Shown here piece after piece: positions 1 to 5,972 of a stretch of 6,697 nt of DNA. The notes under the pieces are model-generated. The model was not told the origin of the DNA. It saw only the letters and a list, made by a program, of their open reading frames with translations, and ran no database searches. This DNA is from Planctomycetota bacterium (GTDB lineage Bacteria > Planctomycetota > UBA1135). The stretch covers positions 1 to 6,697 of the forward strand of contig JALUUN010000582.1 in NCBI GenBank assembly GCA_027021325.1, given 5' to 3'. Both the position numbers and the translations under genes were made by a program. Every line of letters begins with the position of its first letter. Position 1 is the stretch's first letter.

Positions 1-458
1 TCCACGAGGAGGACGAGGTCCGGCGGCCGCTCGCGCAGCTCGCGGGCGAAGCGCGCCACGCAGGCGACGAAGCGGGGCAGGCGGGCGGCGACGTCGCGGA
101 AGCCCATGACGTTCCAGTCCGCCAGGGGCTCCCAGACCTCCATGCCTTCCCGGGCCAGGGCCGCGCCGCCGAAACCGGCGACCTGCAGGCCGGGATGGCG
201 AGCGCGCAGTTCCCGGAGCAGGGCCCGGGCGTGGATCTCGCCGGAGGCGTCGCCGCAGGAGAGGAGGATGCGCCGCAGCGGCCGGGCGGGAGGAGCCGGG
301 GCCTCCACCTCCCGAGGCGCCGGGCTGGCGGCCAGCCCCTGGAACTCGCGCAGGCGTCTCCGGCGCCCGAGGGCGAAGGCCAGGGCTCGGGGGGGCGCCA
401 GGAGCAGGTCGGCCAGGGCCCGGAGGAGCTCGCGGGCGATCTCGAGAGAGGGGCTCAC
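1..458 (-). CDS. lpxB: Lipid-A-disaccharide synthase LpxB, N-terminal part (runs off left edge)
   Basis: LpxB is a GT-B (family 19) glycosyltransferase. It joins UDP-2,3-diacylglucosamine and lipid X to form the lipid A disaccharide at the inner face of the cytoplasmic membrane. 152 codons are visible; the rest lies beyond the left edge. The fold begins near residue 62 with LRRILLSCGDASGEIHA, matching the LpxB AGEASGD nucleotide-fold start. Then come a GFGG segment (95-98), VMGF (117-120, the ELAVMG region) and PPDLVLLV (145-152, the PDVV-ID strand). The GTG start overlaps the upstream stop as GTGA, and no in-frame ATG or GTG lies just upstream. No clear Shine-Dalgarno is present, so translational coupling is likely. 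Residues 1-60 form an extra segment: an amphipathic helix, an Arg cluster and an Ala/Pro-rich linker, with GC-rich third positions as in the rest of the gene. The acidic residues of the GExSGD motif are swapped (GDASGE). The family call is strong; the exact start is less certain. Confidence 0.9.
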   Translation of the reverse strand, partial: MSPSLEIARELLRALADLLLAPPRALAFALGRRRRLREFQGLAASPAPREVEAPAPPARPLRRILLSCGDASGEIHARALLRELRARHPGLQVAGFGGAALAREGMEVWEPLADWNVMGFRDVAARLPRFVACVARFARELRERPPDLVLLV

Positions 459-1702
459 CGCAGGTCCCGGGCGCAGCGGAAGCCGACGTTGGAGGGGCCC
501 TCGCCCCGGGCCGGAAGGAGCCAGCGGAAGGTCGTGGCGCATTCCTCGGGCCGGTCCAGGTAGGAGCCCCCCTTCACCACCGCCAGGGTGGAGGCCCCGG
601 CCTCGCGCACCGCCCGCGCCCGGCCGCGGCCGGGCGGCTCCTCGTAGAGATCGGCGCACCATTCGCGGACGTTGCCGGTCAGGGCCAGGAGCCCGTCGGG
701 GGTCGCGTCCAGGGGAAACTCCAGGGGCGGCCGGGGTTCCGCCGCAGCGGCGGCACGGCAGTTCACGCCGCCGGCGGGGAAGGAGTCTCCCAGGGGCCAG
801 CGGCGGCCCAGGAAGCCGCCGGCGGCCGCCTGCCACTCGTCCTCGGTGGGGAGGCGTTTGCCGGCCCAGCGTGCGTAGGCGGCGGCCGAGGTCCAGGGGA
901 TGCCGGTGACGGGCCGCTCCTCCCAGCCCTCGGGGAAGGAGGCCAGGCCCTGGGGATCCAGGGTCCAGGCGGCCGGCAGGTGCTGCTCGCGCAGGCTCTC
1001 GGGCAGGGCCTGGAGGAAGGCGAGATAGGCGGCGCAGGAGACCTCGCGCTTGTCCAGGTAGAAGCCCTTCAGGCGCCGTTCCCGGTCCTTCTGGAGCCGG
1101 GGATGGCCGAGCACGTAGCCGGTGGCGGCGCGCAGGAGGTAGCGCCCCTCGGGAATCAGGGCCATGCCCTCCGGGGTCTCGGCGGCCTCCGGCGCGAAGC
1201 GTGCGGGATGGCGAAGGCGCTCCAGGGCCAGGAAGGCGTCCTCCAGATCGGCCACCGCCCGCGCCCAGGCGCGGGCGGCCCGGGAGTGGCGGTACAGATG
1301 CTCGTTCCAGAACTCGTGGAAGGGGGTCTCGGCAAAGCCGTCGAGAACCCGGGTCCAATCCGCCTCGGAACGCCCCTCGGCCTCGAGCCAGCGGCGCACC
1401 GTCTCCGGCGGATCCTGCGGTGCCTGCTCCTGCCACCAGGTCTCCAGGCGCCCGTACTCCTCGCGCAGGTGCAGGCCGGCCTCGGCCCGGCGCTCCTCGG
1501 CCTTGCGGAAGCGTTGCTCGGCCCGGGCCAGCTCCCGGAGGCGCTGCCGTTCCAGGGGCGAGAGCTCCGGATCCTGGGCGGATGCCGGCCCCGGGCCGGG
1601 GAGGGCCAGGAAGGCGAGGAGACCGGCCGCGAGGGCCCGCCGCCGGGAGCAGGGCCGCCTGCTAGCATGCCGCGCGTGACCGGGTCGGAGGACGGAGCGC
1701 AT
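455..1702 (-). CDS. Exported FGE-sulfatase (SUMF1-type) domain protein
   Basis: This is a 415-residue protein. Residues 1-42 look like an export signal: an Arg-rich start with S19-R-R-R-A-L24 (resembling a Tat motif), a hydrophobic stretch, and ASA before Q43. Residues 47-90 are charged and probably coiled coil; 100-165 are helical. The FGE/SUMF1 domain spans about 175-415. It shows MALIPEGRYL, LDKREVSCAAYLAFL (217-230), PVTGIPWTSAAAYARWAGKR with LPTEDEW after it (264-290), LTGNVREWCADLY (341-353), VVKGGSYL (375-382) and NVGFRCARDLR at the C-terminus. True formylglycine-generating enzymes have a catalytic Cys pair before GFRCA. Here the equivalent stretch reads ECATTFRW, so the second Cys appears to be Trp394. 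An oxidase activity on sulfatases is therefore doubtful, and the domain may bind or modify something else. The ATG at 1702 is chosen because the signal peptide begins there. An in-frame ATG at 1795 would run deep into the opposite kinase gene. The gene is coupled to lpxB by a 4-nt overlap. Confidence 0.88.
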   Translation of the reverse strand: MRSVLRPGHARHASRRPCSRRRALAAGLLAFLALPGPGPASAQDPELSPLERQRLRELARAEQRFRKAEERRAEAGLHLREEYGRLETWWQEQAPQDPPETVRRWLEAEGRSEADWTRVLDGFAETPFHEFWNEHLYRHSRAARAWARAVADLEDAFLALERLRHPARFAPEAAETPEGMALIPEGRYLLRAATGYVLGHPRLQKDRERRLKGFYLDKREVSCAAYLAFLQALPESLREQHLPAAWTLDPQGLASFPEGWEERPVTGIPWTSAAAYARWAGKRLPTEDEWQAAAGGFLGRRWPLGDSFPAGGVNCRAAAAAEPRPPLEFPLDATPDGLLALTGNVREWCADLYEEPPGRGRARAVREAGASTLAVVKGGSYLDRPEECATTFRWLLPARGEGPSNVGFRCARDLR

Positions 1703-2404
1703 GGAGGCGGGCCGCGGAAGCAGGACCCGGGGGCGGACTTCGTCGTCGAGGCTCTCTTGAAGCAGGATCTCTTCGGCCGGGTCGAGCGCGGGCATTCTAG
1801 GACGGCCGCCGGCGAGACCCTGGTGCGCCGGGACTGGCGCCGGGCGGCGCTCTGGGTCCGCCCTCTGGCCCGGCACCTGGCCGACCGTGAGCAGCGCGCC
1901 CTGCGGCGGCTGGAGGGCCTGCCCGGCCTCCCGCGGAGCCGGGGCGGCGGGCCCGGGCGGCGCTACCGGAGCTGGCTGCCGGGCCGGCCCCTCCAGGAGG
2001 CCGCGCCCCGGGATCCGGCCTGGTACGGGAGCGCCCTGCGCCTGCTCGCGGCCCTGCACCGGCGCGGTGTCACCCACAACGATCTGGCCAAGGAGCCGAA
2101 CTGGCTGGTCCTGGAGGACGGGAGCGCGGCGCTGGTGGACTTCCAGATGGCTTCGGTCTTCCGGCGCCGCGGCTGGCGCTTCCGGCTCCAGGCGCGGGAG
2201 GATCTGCGCCACCTCCTGAAGCACAAACGCAGCTACTGGCCGGAGCGCCTGACGCCGCGGGACCGCAGGCTCCTGGCTGCTCCCAGCCTGCCGGCACGGC
2301 TCTGGCGCCGGACCGGCAAGCGCCTCTATCTCCTGGTCACCCGCCGCTGGCTGGGCTGGGCCGACCGCGAGGGGGCCGGCGACCGCGGGCGGCCAGCGGC
2401 CTGA
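1667..2404 (+). CDS. Small RIO/WaaP-like protein kinase family protein
   Basis: This is a 245-residue protein and the only plus-strand gene. The kinase catalytic loop is HNDLAKEPNWLV (137-148), with Asp139 as the presumed base and Asn145 as the presumed metal ligand. ALVDFQMA (155-162) stands for the DFG segment. The position of the usual ATP-binding Lys (VAIK) appears to read LVRRDW (52-57), so an Arg may replace it, and no full Gly-rich loop is evident. The C-terminus is very basic. The pattern resembles small bacterial kinases annotated as RIO-like or LPS-core (WaaP/KdkA-like) kinases. The substrate cannot be read from the sequence; an LPS sugar would fit the nearby lpxB but is only inferred. 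The start is uncertain: ATG 1667 is used, GTG 1676 and TTG about 1757 are alternatives, and none has a convincing Shine-Dalgarno. The first two would overlap the 5' end of the opposite FGE-like gene. The gene ends 10 bp from the convergent peptidase gene. Confidence 0.83.
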   Translation: MPRVTGSEDGAHGGGPRKQDPGADFVVEALLKQDLFGRVERGHSRTAAGETLVRRDWRRAALWVRPLARHLADREQRALRRLEGLPGLPRSRGGGPGRRYRSWLPGRPLQEAAPRDPAWYGSALRLLAALHRRGVTHNDLAKEPNWLVLEDGSAALVDFQMASVFRRRGWRFRLQAREDLRHLLKHKRSYWPERLTPRDRRLLAAPSLPARLWRRTGKRLYLLVTRRWLGWADREGAGDRGRPAA

Positions 2405-2411
2405 GAGGCCG
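2397..2411. terminator. Short GC hairpin at convergent gene ends (weak terminator candidate)
   Basis: CGGCCT-GAG-AGGCCG forms a perfect 6-bp stem with a 3-nt loop. It covers the kinase stop codon and the 10-bp gap between the two tail-to-tail genes. Neither strand has a good T-tract after it, so it may only be a weak or factor-assisted terminator. In this GC content it could also arise by chance. Confidence 0.3.
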
Positions 2412-2414
2412 GCT

Positions 2415-4055
2415 TCAGTTGCGGATGTGCTTGCTGACGTACTCGAGCCAGTTCGTTTCAAACTCCTCGATGTCGATCTGTCCCCAGGAGGCGGCGAAGG
2501 CCCGGTCCCAGATCTCCTGTTTGTGTTCCCGGCTCAGGAAGCGCTTCAGATTCGGGATCTCCAGATCCTCGGGCTTCAGCTCCTCGCCGGCCGCCTCCTT
2601 GCGCCTCCGGACCTCCTCCCGCAGCTCCTCCCAGGCCTTGGTGTACTCCTCGGAGAGAACCCTCATGTAGTTCGGGATGATGTCGGCATACTCCTCCCGC
2701 CACAGCTTGCGCGGGACCTTGCCCTCCATGCCCTGGCGCAACATGTAGACGATGGACCAGCTCTGGGGGTAGCCGTAGCTGCGCTGCCAGGTGGGGTGAT
2801 CCATCTGGACGTGCTCGGCGATGGGAACGATGCGCCCTTCCCGGATCATCTGCCGTACCTCCTGGAGGCGGTCGATGCCGCGCATCCGCGCGCGGGAGAT
2901 GGCCTTGCCGCGCTTGAACTCGAAGGCGCCGTAGTAGTCGCCGTGGCCCTCGTCGAACCAGCGGTGGGCTTCCGACTGGTTGAAGAGGAAGTGGCAGTAC
3001 TGGTGGAAGCCCTCGTGGGTCATGACCCCGAAGGAGATGTTGCGGTCGTAGTTCTTGGCGTCGAACAGGACCAGCTCGGTGGTGCCCGGGTTGAACCAGC
3101 CGAGGACGCCGCCGCCGGTCTTGCCGTACTTGTGGAACTCCTCGGCGGTCGCGCAGATGCGCACGCGGCTGACGTGCTCGATGGGCTTCTCCGGCGGGAA
3201 GTCCCGTTCGAAGAGGTCGCGGCTGTTCTCCAGGCGTTCGATGACTTCCTCGATGAAGTCCTCGTCGTCGCTGGAGGACACGATCACATAGCGCTGGCTC
3301 GGCGTCGGATAGACCTTCCAGCCCGGCGTCAGGCTGGCCTGGTAGCGCTCGTAGGCCAGGATCTCCTCGTAGCTCGGATCCGGCCCCAGGGTCACCGGCC
3401 GCACGCGCTCGATCTCCTCGAAGGACTTCGCCGCGCCGTAGAAGACCTTCTGCCAGTCCTTGTAGTGCTCCTCGGCGATGAAGAAGCAGAGGATGATGTC
3501 GTAGTCCTCCAGGTGGTAGGTGTAGGTGTCCCAGAGGGCGTCGTAGTCCCCGGTGAAGGCCCGGAACTGCTGGTGCAGCATGGGGAGGCGGCGTGCCTTG
3601 CGCTCCCGGGGCTCGCTGGAACTGAAGTCGCGCAGGCTCCGGTTGCGCTGCAGGAGCTGCTCGATGGTCGTGCGCGAGCTGGTCTTCTGCAGGCGGTCGC
3701 GCAGCCCGCCGGCGCCCTCTTCCTCGTCGCGGGTGACCGCTACCCCGGCCTTCATCCGGAAAACGTCCAGGCGCACCGGCGTCGGGACGGACTGGTTGGA
3801 GCCGATGCGGGTGGAGATCGCCGGTCCCTCGAGCTGGGCGATCTTGCCGGCGCCCTCGCCCAGGTCCTGCTCGGTGACCTGGACCGGGACGATCAGCCAG
3901 TCCTCGGGGTAGCGGAACCGGAAGCCGTGCTGGGGGTCCTCGTAGTAGTCCCTCCCCAGGCGCCCGCGCTGGGCGTGGACCGAGGAGGCTGTACCGAGAA
4001 AGGCGGCCGAAGCGGCCAGGAAGAGAATCAGGAAGCGGAGGGTTCGAAGACGCAT
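2415..4055 (-). CDS. Secreted DUF1570-like zinc metallopeptidase domain protein
   Basis: This is a 546-residue protein. Residues 1-28 form a clear Sec signal peptide: basic start, hydrophobic core, and VHA before Gln29. Residues about 37-215 begin HGFRFRYPEDWLIVP and resemble the PsbP/MOG1-like all-beta domains often found in secreted proteins. Residues about 250-460 look like a gluzincin-type peptidase. H347-E-G-F-H351 is the HExxH zinc site, Glu369 in RWFDEGHGDYYG is the likely third ligand, and RSYGYPQSWSIVYML (425-439) matches the downstream helix of DUF1570-type proteins. Residues 465-500 are a charged helix, and EEFETNWLEYV closes the chain. All presumed catalytic residues are present, so it should be an active secreted hydrolase; the substrate is unknown. 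The ATG at 4055 is chosen for the signal peptide. A start at 4154 would add 33 residues overlapping grpE. No Shine-Dalgarno is visible. It follows grpE by 43 bp on the same strand, so cotranscription with the chaperone genes is plausible. Confidence 0.9.
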   Translation of the reverse strand: MRLRTLRFLILFLAASAAFLGTASSVHAQRGRLGRDYYEDPQHGFRFRYPEDWLIVPVQVTEQDLGEGAGKIAQLEGPAISTRIGSNQSVPTPVRLDVFRMKAGVAVTRDEEEGAGGLRDRLQKTSSRTTIEQLLQRNRSLRDFSSSEPRERKARRLPMLHQQFRAFTGDYDALWDTYTYHLEDYDIILCFFIAEEHYKDWQKVFYGAAKSFEEIERVRPVTLGPDPSYEEILAYERYQASLTPGWKVYPTPSQRYVIVSSSDDEDFIEEVIERLENSRDLFERDFPPEKPIEHVSRVRICATAEEFHKYGKTGGGVLGWFNPGTTELVLFDAKNYDRNISFGVMTHEGFHQYCHFLFNQSEAHRWFDEGHGDYYGAFEFKRGKAISRARMRGIDRLQEVRQMIREGRIVPIAEHVQMDHPTWQRSYGYPQSWSIVYMLRQGMEGKVPRKLWREEYADIIPNYMRVLSEEYTKAWEELREEVRRRKEAAGEELKPEDLEIPNLKRFLSREHKQEIWDRAFAASWGQIDIEEFETNWLEYVSKHIRN

Positions 4056-4098
4056 GGGTGGTGTCGGCGGGGGGTTGGCGCTGCCCCGCGCCTTCAGA

Positions 4099-4779
4099 TT
4101 ACCCGGAGGAGCCGTTTCCTCCGCCGTGTCCGGCCCCGGAAAGGTCTTCCCCATCGGGCCGGGAGGCGGAGTCCTTCGGGCCTTCTCCGGCCTCTTCCGG
4201 CCTCTCCGCGGGGCCGGCCGGCGCCCGTGCCTCCCCGGGACGCAGGACCCGCACCTGGGCCGGGCGCAGGATGCGGCTTCCCATGCGGTAGCCGCGGCGC
4301 ATCAGCTCCAGGCGCGGCGCCTCCAGCTCCTCGCGCTCCTCGGTGTGGACCGCCTCGTGGACCTCGGGGTCGAAATCGTGGTGTTCCTCGGGCTCGATGG
4401 CCTCGAGGCCGAAGCGCACCAGGGTCGAGCGCAGGGCACTGGCGATGGCCTGCACACCGGCGAGGAAGTTCCGGGCCGCGGGATCCTCCCGCAGGGCCTC
4501 GGGAATGCTCTCCAGGGCCAGGACCAGGTGGTCCTCCAGGGTGATGAGCTCGGAGAACAGGGCCTCCAGACGGCGCCGGGTCCGGTCCTCCACGTCCTGC
4601 TCGCTGCGGCGGCGCATGTTCTGGATCTCCGCCTGCAGCCGCAGTGCCCGGTCCTTCCAGTAGTCCAGGGTCTCCTCGGGAGCGGGCGCGGCCTGGGCGG
4701 CGCCGGGCTCCGGGGATTCCCGGCCCGCGCTCTCCCGGGCGGCGCGTTCCTCCTGCTGGCGCTTCTTGCGTCGGCTCAT
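4099..4779 (-). CDS. grpE: Nucleotide exchange factor GrpE
   Basis: GrpE is the cytosolic dimeric exchange factor that releases ADP from DnaK. The 226-residue protein has a disordered, charged N-terminus (1-36), then the long coiled-coil dimerisation helix. LRLQAEIQNMRRRSEQD (47-63) corresponds to the RxQAEFxNxRKR signature. A four-helix region follows, and the beta-wing holds FDPEVHEAV (136-144) and GYRMGSRILRPAQVRV (163-178), the diagnostic C-terminal motif. After residue 180 an extra tail of about 45 residues, rich in Gly, Pro, Ala and Glu, looks disordered; most GrpE proteins stop soon after this motif. The ATG at 4779 is fixed by a GGAGG site 7 nt upstream. dnaJ ends 13 bp upstream on the same strand, so the two are surely cotranscribed. 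The order dnaJ-grpE with no dnaK between them differs from the common grpE-dnaK-dnaJ arrangement. It uses a TAA stop, whereas the other complete genes here use TGA. Confidence 0.97.
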   Translation of the reverse strand: MSRRKKRQQEERAARESAGRESPEPGAAQAAPAPEETLDYWKDRALRLQAEIQNMRRRSEQDVEDRTRRRLEALFSELITLEDHLVLALESIPEALREDPAARNFLAGVQAIASALRSTLVRFGLEAIEPEEHHDFDPEVHEAVHTEEREELEAPRLELMRRGYRMGSRILRPAQVRVLRPGEARAPAGPAERPEEAGEGPKDSASRPDGEDLSGAGHGGGNGSSG

Positions 4780-4786
4780 GGCTTCG

Positions 4787-4791
4787 CCTCC
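4787..4791 (-). promoter_or_regulatory. Shine-Dalgarno for grpE
   Basis: GGAGG on the minus strand lies 7 nt before the grpE ATG, in the 13-bp gap after the dnaJ stop. It decides the grpE start at 4779. It is the only textbook ribosome binding site in the window; the other visible starts lack one. Confidence 0.8.
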
Positions 4792-4792
4792 A

Positions 4793-5905
4793 TCAGTCGG
4801 CAGGCTGGGACCTGCGCTGCTTTTCCAGTTCGAGGAGCTGCCGGACCAGGGCCTTCTCCTCGCGCGAGGGGCGCCGCGGCACCTCCACGTAGACACGCAC
4901 GTAGAGATCGCCCCGCGGGCCGCCGTGGAGCGCGGGGAGCCCCTGGCCGCGCAGCCGGAAGAGCTTGCCGGTGGGCGTGCCGGGGGGCACCGTCATCCGC
5001 ACCTCGCCCTCCAGGGTGCGGACGCGGATCTTGTCGCCCAGGACCGCCTGGGCGTAGGAGATCGGTACCTCGAGGTAGAGGTCCTGGCCGTCGCGGTGGA
5101 AGCGCTCGTCCTCGCGCACCCGGACCTCGACATAGAGGTCGCCAGGAGGCCCGCCCCGGGGGCCGGCCTCGCCTTCACCGGCCAGCCGGATCTGGGCTCC
5201 GTCCTCGATACCGGGCGGAATGTGCACCTCGAGCTCGCGCTTGCGGGCGACGCGTCCGTCCCCGCCACAGGCGCGGCAGGGGTTGCGCAGGATCGTTCCC
5301 TCGCCGTGGCAGTGCGGGCAGGTGCTGCGCACGGCGAAGAAACCCTGCTGCTGGTGGACCTGGCCGCGTCCGCCGCAGGTCGGGCAGGCCTGGGGGCTGG
5401 AACCGGGTGCCGCGCCGCTGCTGCCGCATTCCTCGCAGCGCTCCCGGCGCTTCACGACCAGGCTGCGGCGGGCGCCGTGGAGGACGTCCTCGAGGCCGAT
5501 CTCCAGGCTCGCCCGCAGGCTCCGGCCCGGCCGGGCGCCGTTGCGTCCGTGTCGGCGCCCGCCGCCGAAACCGAACAGCGTCTCCCAGATGCCGCCGCCC
5601 ATGCGGGCGCCGCCGAAGATGTCGGAGAACTGGGAGAAGAGATCCTCCAGGTTGATCTGCGGGCCGCCGCCGCCGGCGGCGCCCTCCAGGCCGGCGTGAC
5701 CGAACTGGTCGTAGACCTTGCGCTTCTCGGGGTCGGAAAGAACCGAGTAGGCCTCGGTGGCTTCCTTGAAGCGTTCCGCGGCGTCCGTCTCCTTGTTGCG
5801 GTCCGGGTGGTACTTCAGCGCCAGCTTCCGGTAGGCCTTCTTGATGGCCTCCGGATCGGCGTCCCGGGGGACTCCGAGGATCTCGTAGTAGTCGCGCTTG
5901 GCCAT
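4793..5905 (-). CDS. dnaJ: Chaperone protein DnaJ (class I Hsp40)
   Basis: DnaJ delivers unfolded clients to DnaK and stimulates its ATPase in the cytosol. The 370-residue protein has the full class I layout. The J domain spans 1-70, with YYEILGV and HPD at 33-35. A Gly/Phe-rich linker follows (74-118, including DIFGG and LFGFGGG). The zinc-finger region has four Cys pairs: CEEC 157-160, CPTC 174-177, CPHC 196-199 and CRAC 210-213. The first repeat reads CEECGSSG, with Ser in place of the usual Gly. The C-terminal substrate-binding domains contain LAGEGEAG (241-248), GDLYVEV, VPPGTPTGKLFRLRGQG (306-322) and GDLYVRVYVEVP. The length matches the family (E. coli about 376). The start is fixed by the conserved MAKRDYYE, although no clear Shine-Dalgarno precedes it. 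A strong hairpin lies in the leader between groEL and this gene, which may separate or adjust their expression. grpE follows directly. Confidence 0.98.
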   Translation of the reverse strand: MAKRDYYEILGVPRDADPEAIKKAYRKLALKYHPDRNKETDAAERFKEATEAYSVLSDPEKRKVYDQFGHAGLEGAAGGGGPQINLEDLFSQFSDIFGGARMGGGIWETLFGFGGGRRHGRNGARPGRSLRASLEIGLEDVLHGARRSLVVKRRERCEECGSSGAAPGSSPQACPTCGGRGQVHQQQGFFAVRSTCPHCHGEGTILRNPCRACGGDGRVARKRELEVHIPPGIEDGAQIRLAGEGEAGPRGGPPGDLYVEVRVREDERFHRDGQDLYLEVPISYAQAVLGDKIRVRTLEGEVRMTVPPGTPTGKLFRLRGQGLPALHGGPRGDLYVRVYVEVPRRPSREEKALVRQLLELEKQRRSQPAD

Positions 5906-5918
5906 GGTCGAAAGATGC

Positions 5919-5959
5919 GACGGGCGGGGCGCCCGCAGGCGCGGACGCCCCGCCGCGTC
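5919..5959 (-). terminator. Strong GC-rich hairpin between groEL and dnaJ
   Basis: Arms at 5923-5931 and 5946-5954 pair perfectly over 9 bp. Allowing one bulged base at 5955, the stem extends by four more pairs to 5919 and 5959. The 14-nt loop can also form a competing small stem (5929-5933 with 5938-5942). The hairpin starts 13 bp after the groEL stop and ends 13 bp before the dnaJ start. On the minus strand only a weak run (ATCTTTCG) follows. It could be a poor intrinsic terminator, an attenuator, or an RNA processing or stability element. The structure is seen directly; the role is inferred. Confidence 0.45.
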
Positions 5960-5972
5960 TGCTCCATTCGCG

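Noticed and set aside
106..909. Arg-rich 267-codon plus-strand open frame
   Set aside because: It is antisense to lpxB and the FGE-like gene. The composition (Arg, Pro, Gly, Ser) is that of an out-of-frame GC-rich shadow.
980..1666. Long plus-strand open frame upstream of the kinase start
   Set aside because: It is antisense to the FGE-like gene, whose domain motifs are clear. The upstream translation resembles no family and is a GC-rich shadow.
1701..1763. 20-codon plus-strand reading frame with a GGAGGACGGAG sequence before its ATG
   Set aside because: The Shine-Dalgarno-like sequence is attractive, but the frame ends quickly within the kinase gene, in a different frame, and encodes an Arg/Ser-rich shadow.
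1703..2461. Minus-strand extension of the FGE-like frame through the kinase gene, including an in-frame ATG at 1795
   Set aside because: The kinase motifs lie on the other strand there, and the export signal of the FGE-like protein begins at 1702. No Shine-Dalgarno supports the longer starts.
4077..4092. 5-bp stem (GGCGC/GCGCC) in the grpE-peptidase gap as a terminator
   Set aside because: It is too short, has no T-tract, and is expected by chance at this GC content.
4056..4154. Peptidase start at 4154 adding 33 residues
   Set aside because: It would overlap the end of grpE by 56 bp and place a Pro-rich segment before an otherwise ideal Sec signal peptide beginning at 4055.
2427..4544. 705-codon plus-strand open frame
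   Set aside because: It is antisense to the peptidase and grpE genes, which have signal-peptide and family motifs. The translation is a Leu/Val/Ala/Gly/Asp-rich shadow without domains.
5655..5695. GCC/GGC-rich self-complementary run within dnaJ
   Set aside because: It encodes the Gly-rich linker after the J domain (GAAGGGGP), so the symmetry follows from Gly and Ala codons.
5906..5972. CIRCE-type (HrcA) operator before dnaJ
   Set aside because: No TTAGCACTC-N9-GAGTGCTAA-like inverted repeat is present; the only inverted repeat is the GC-rich hairpin.
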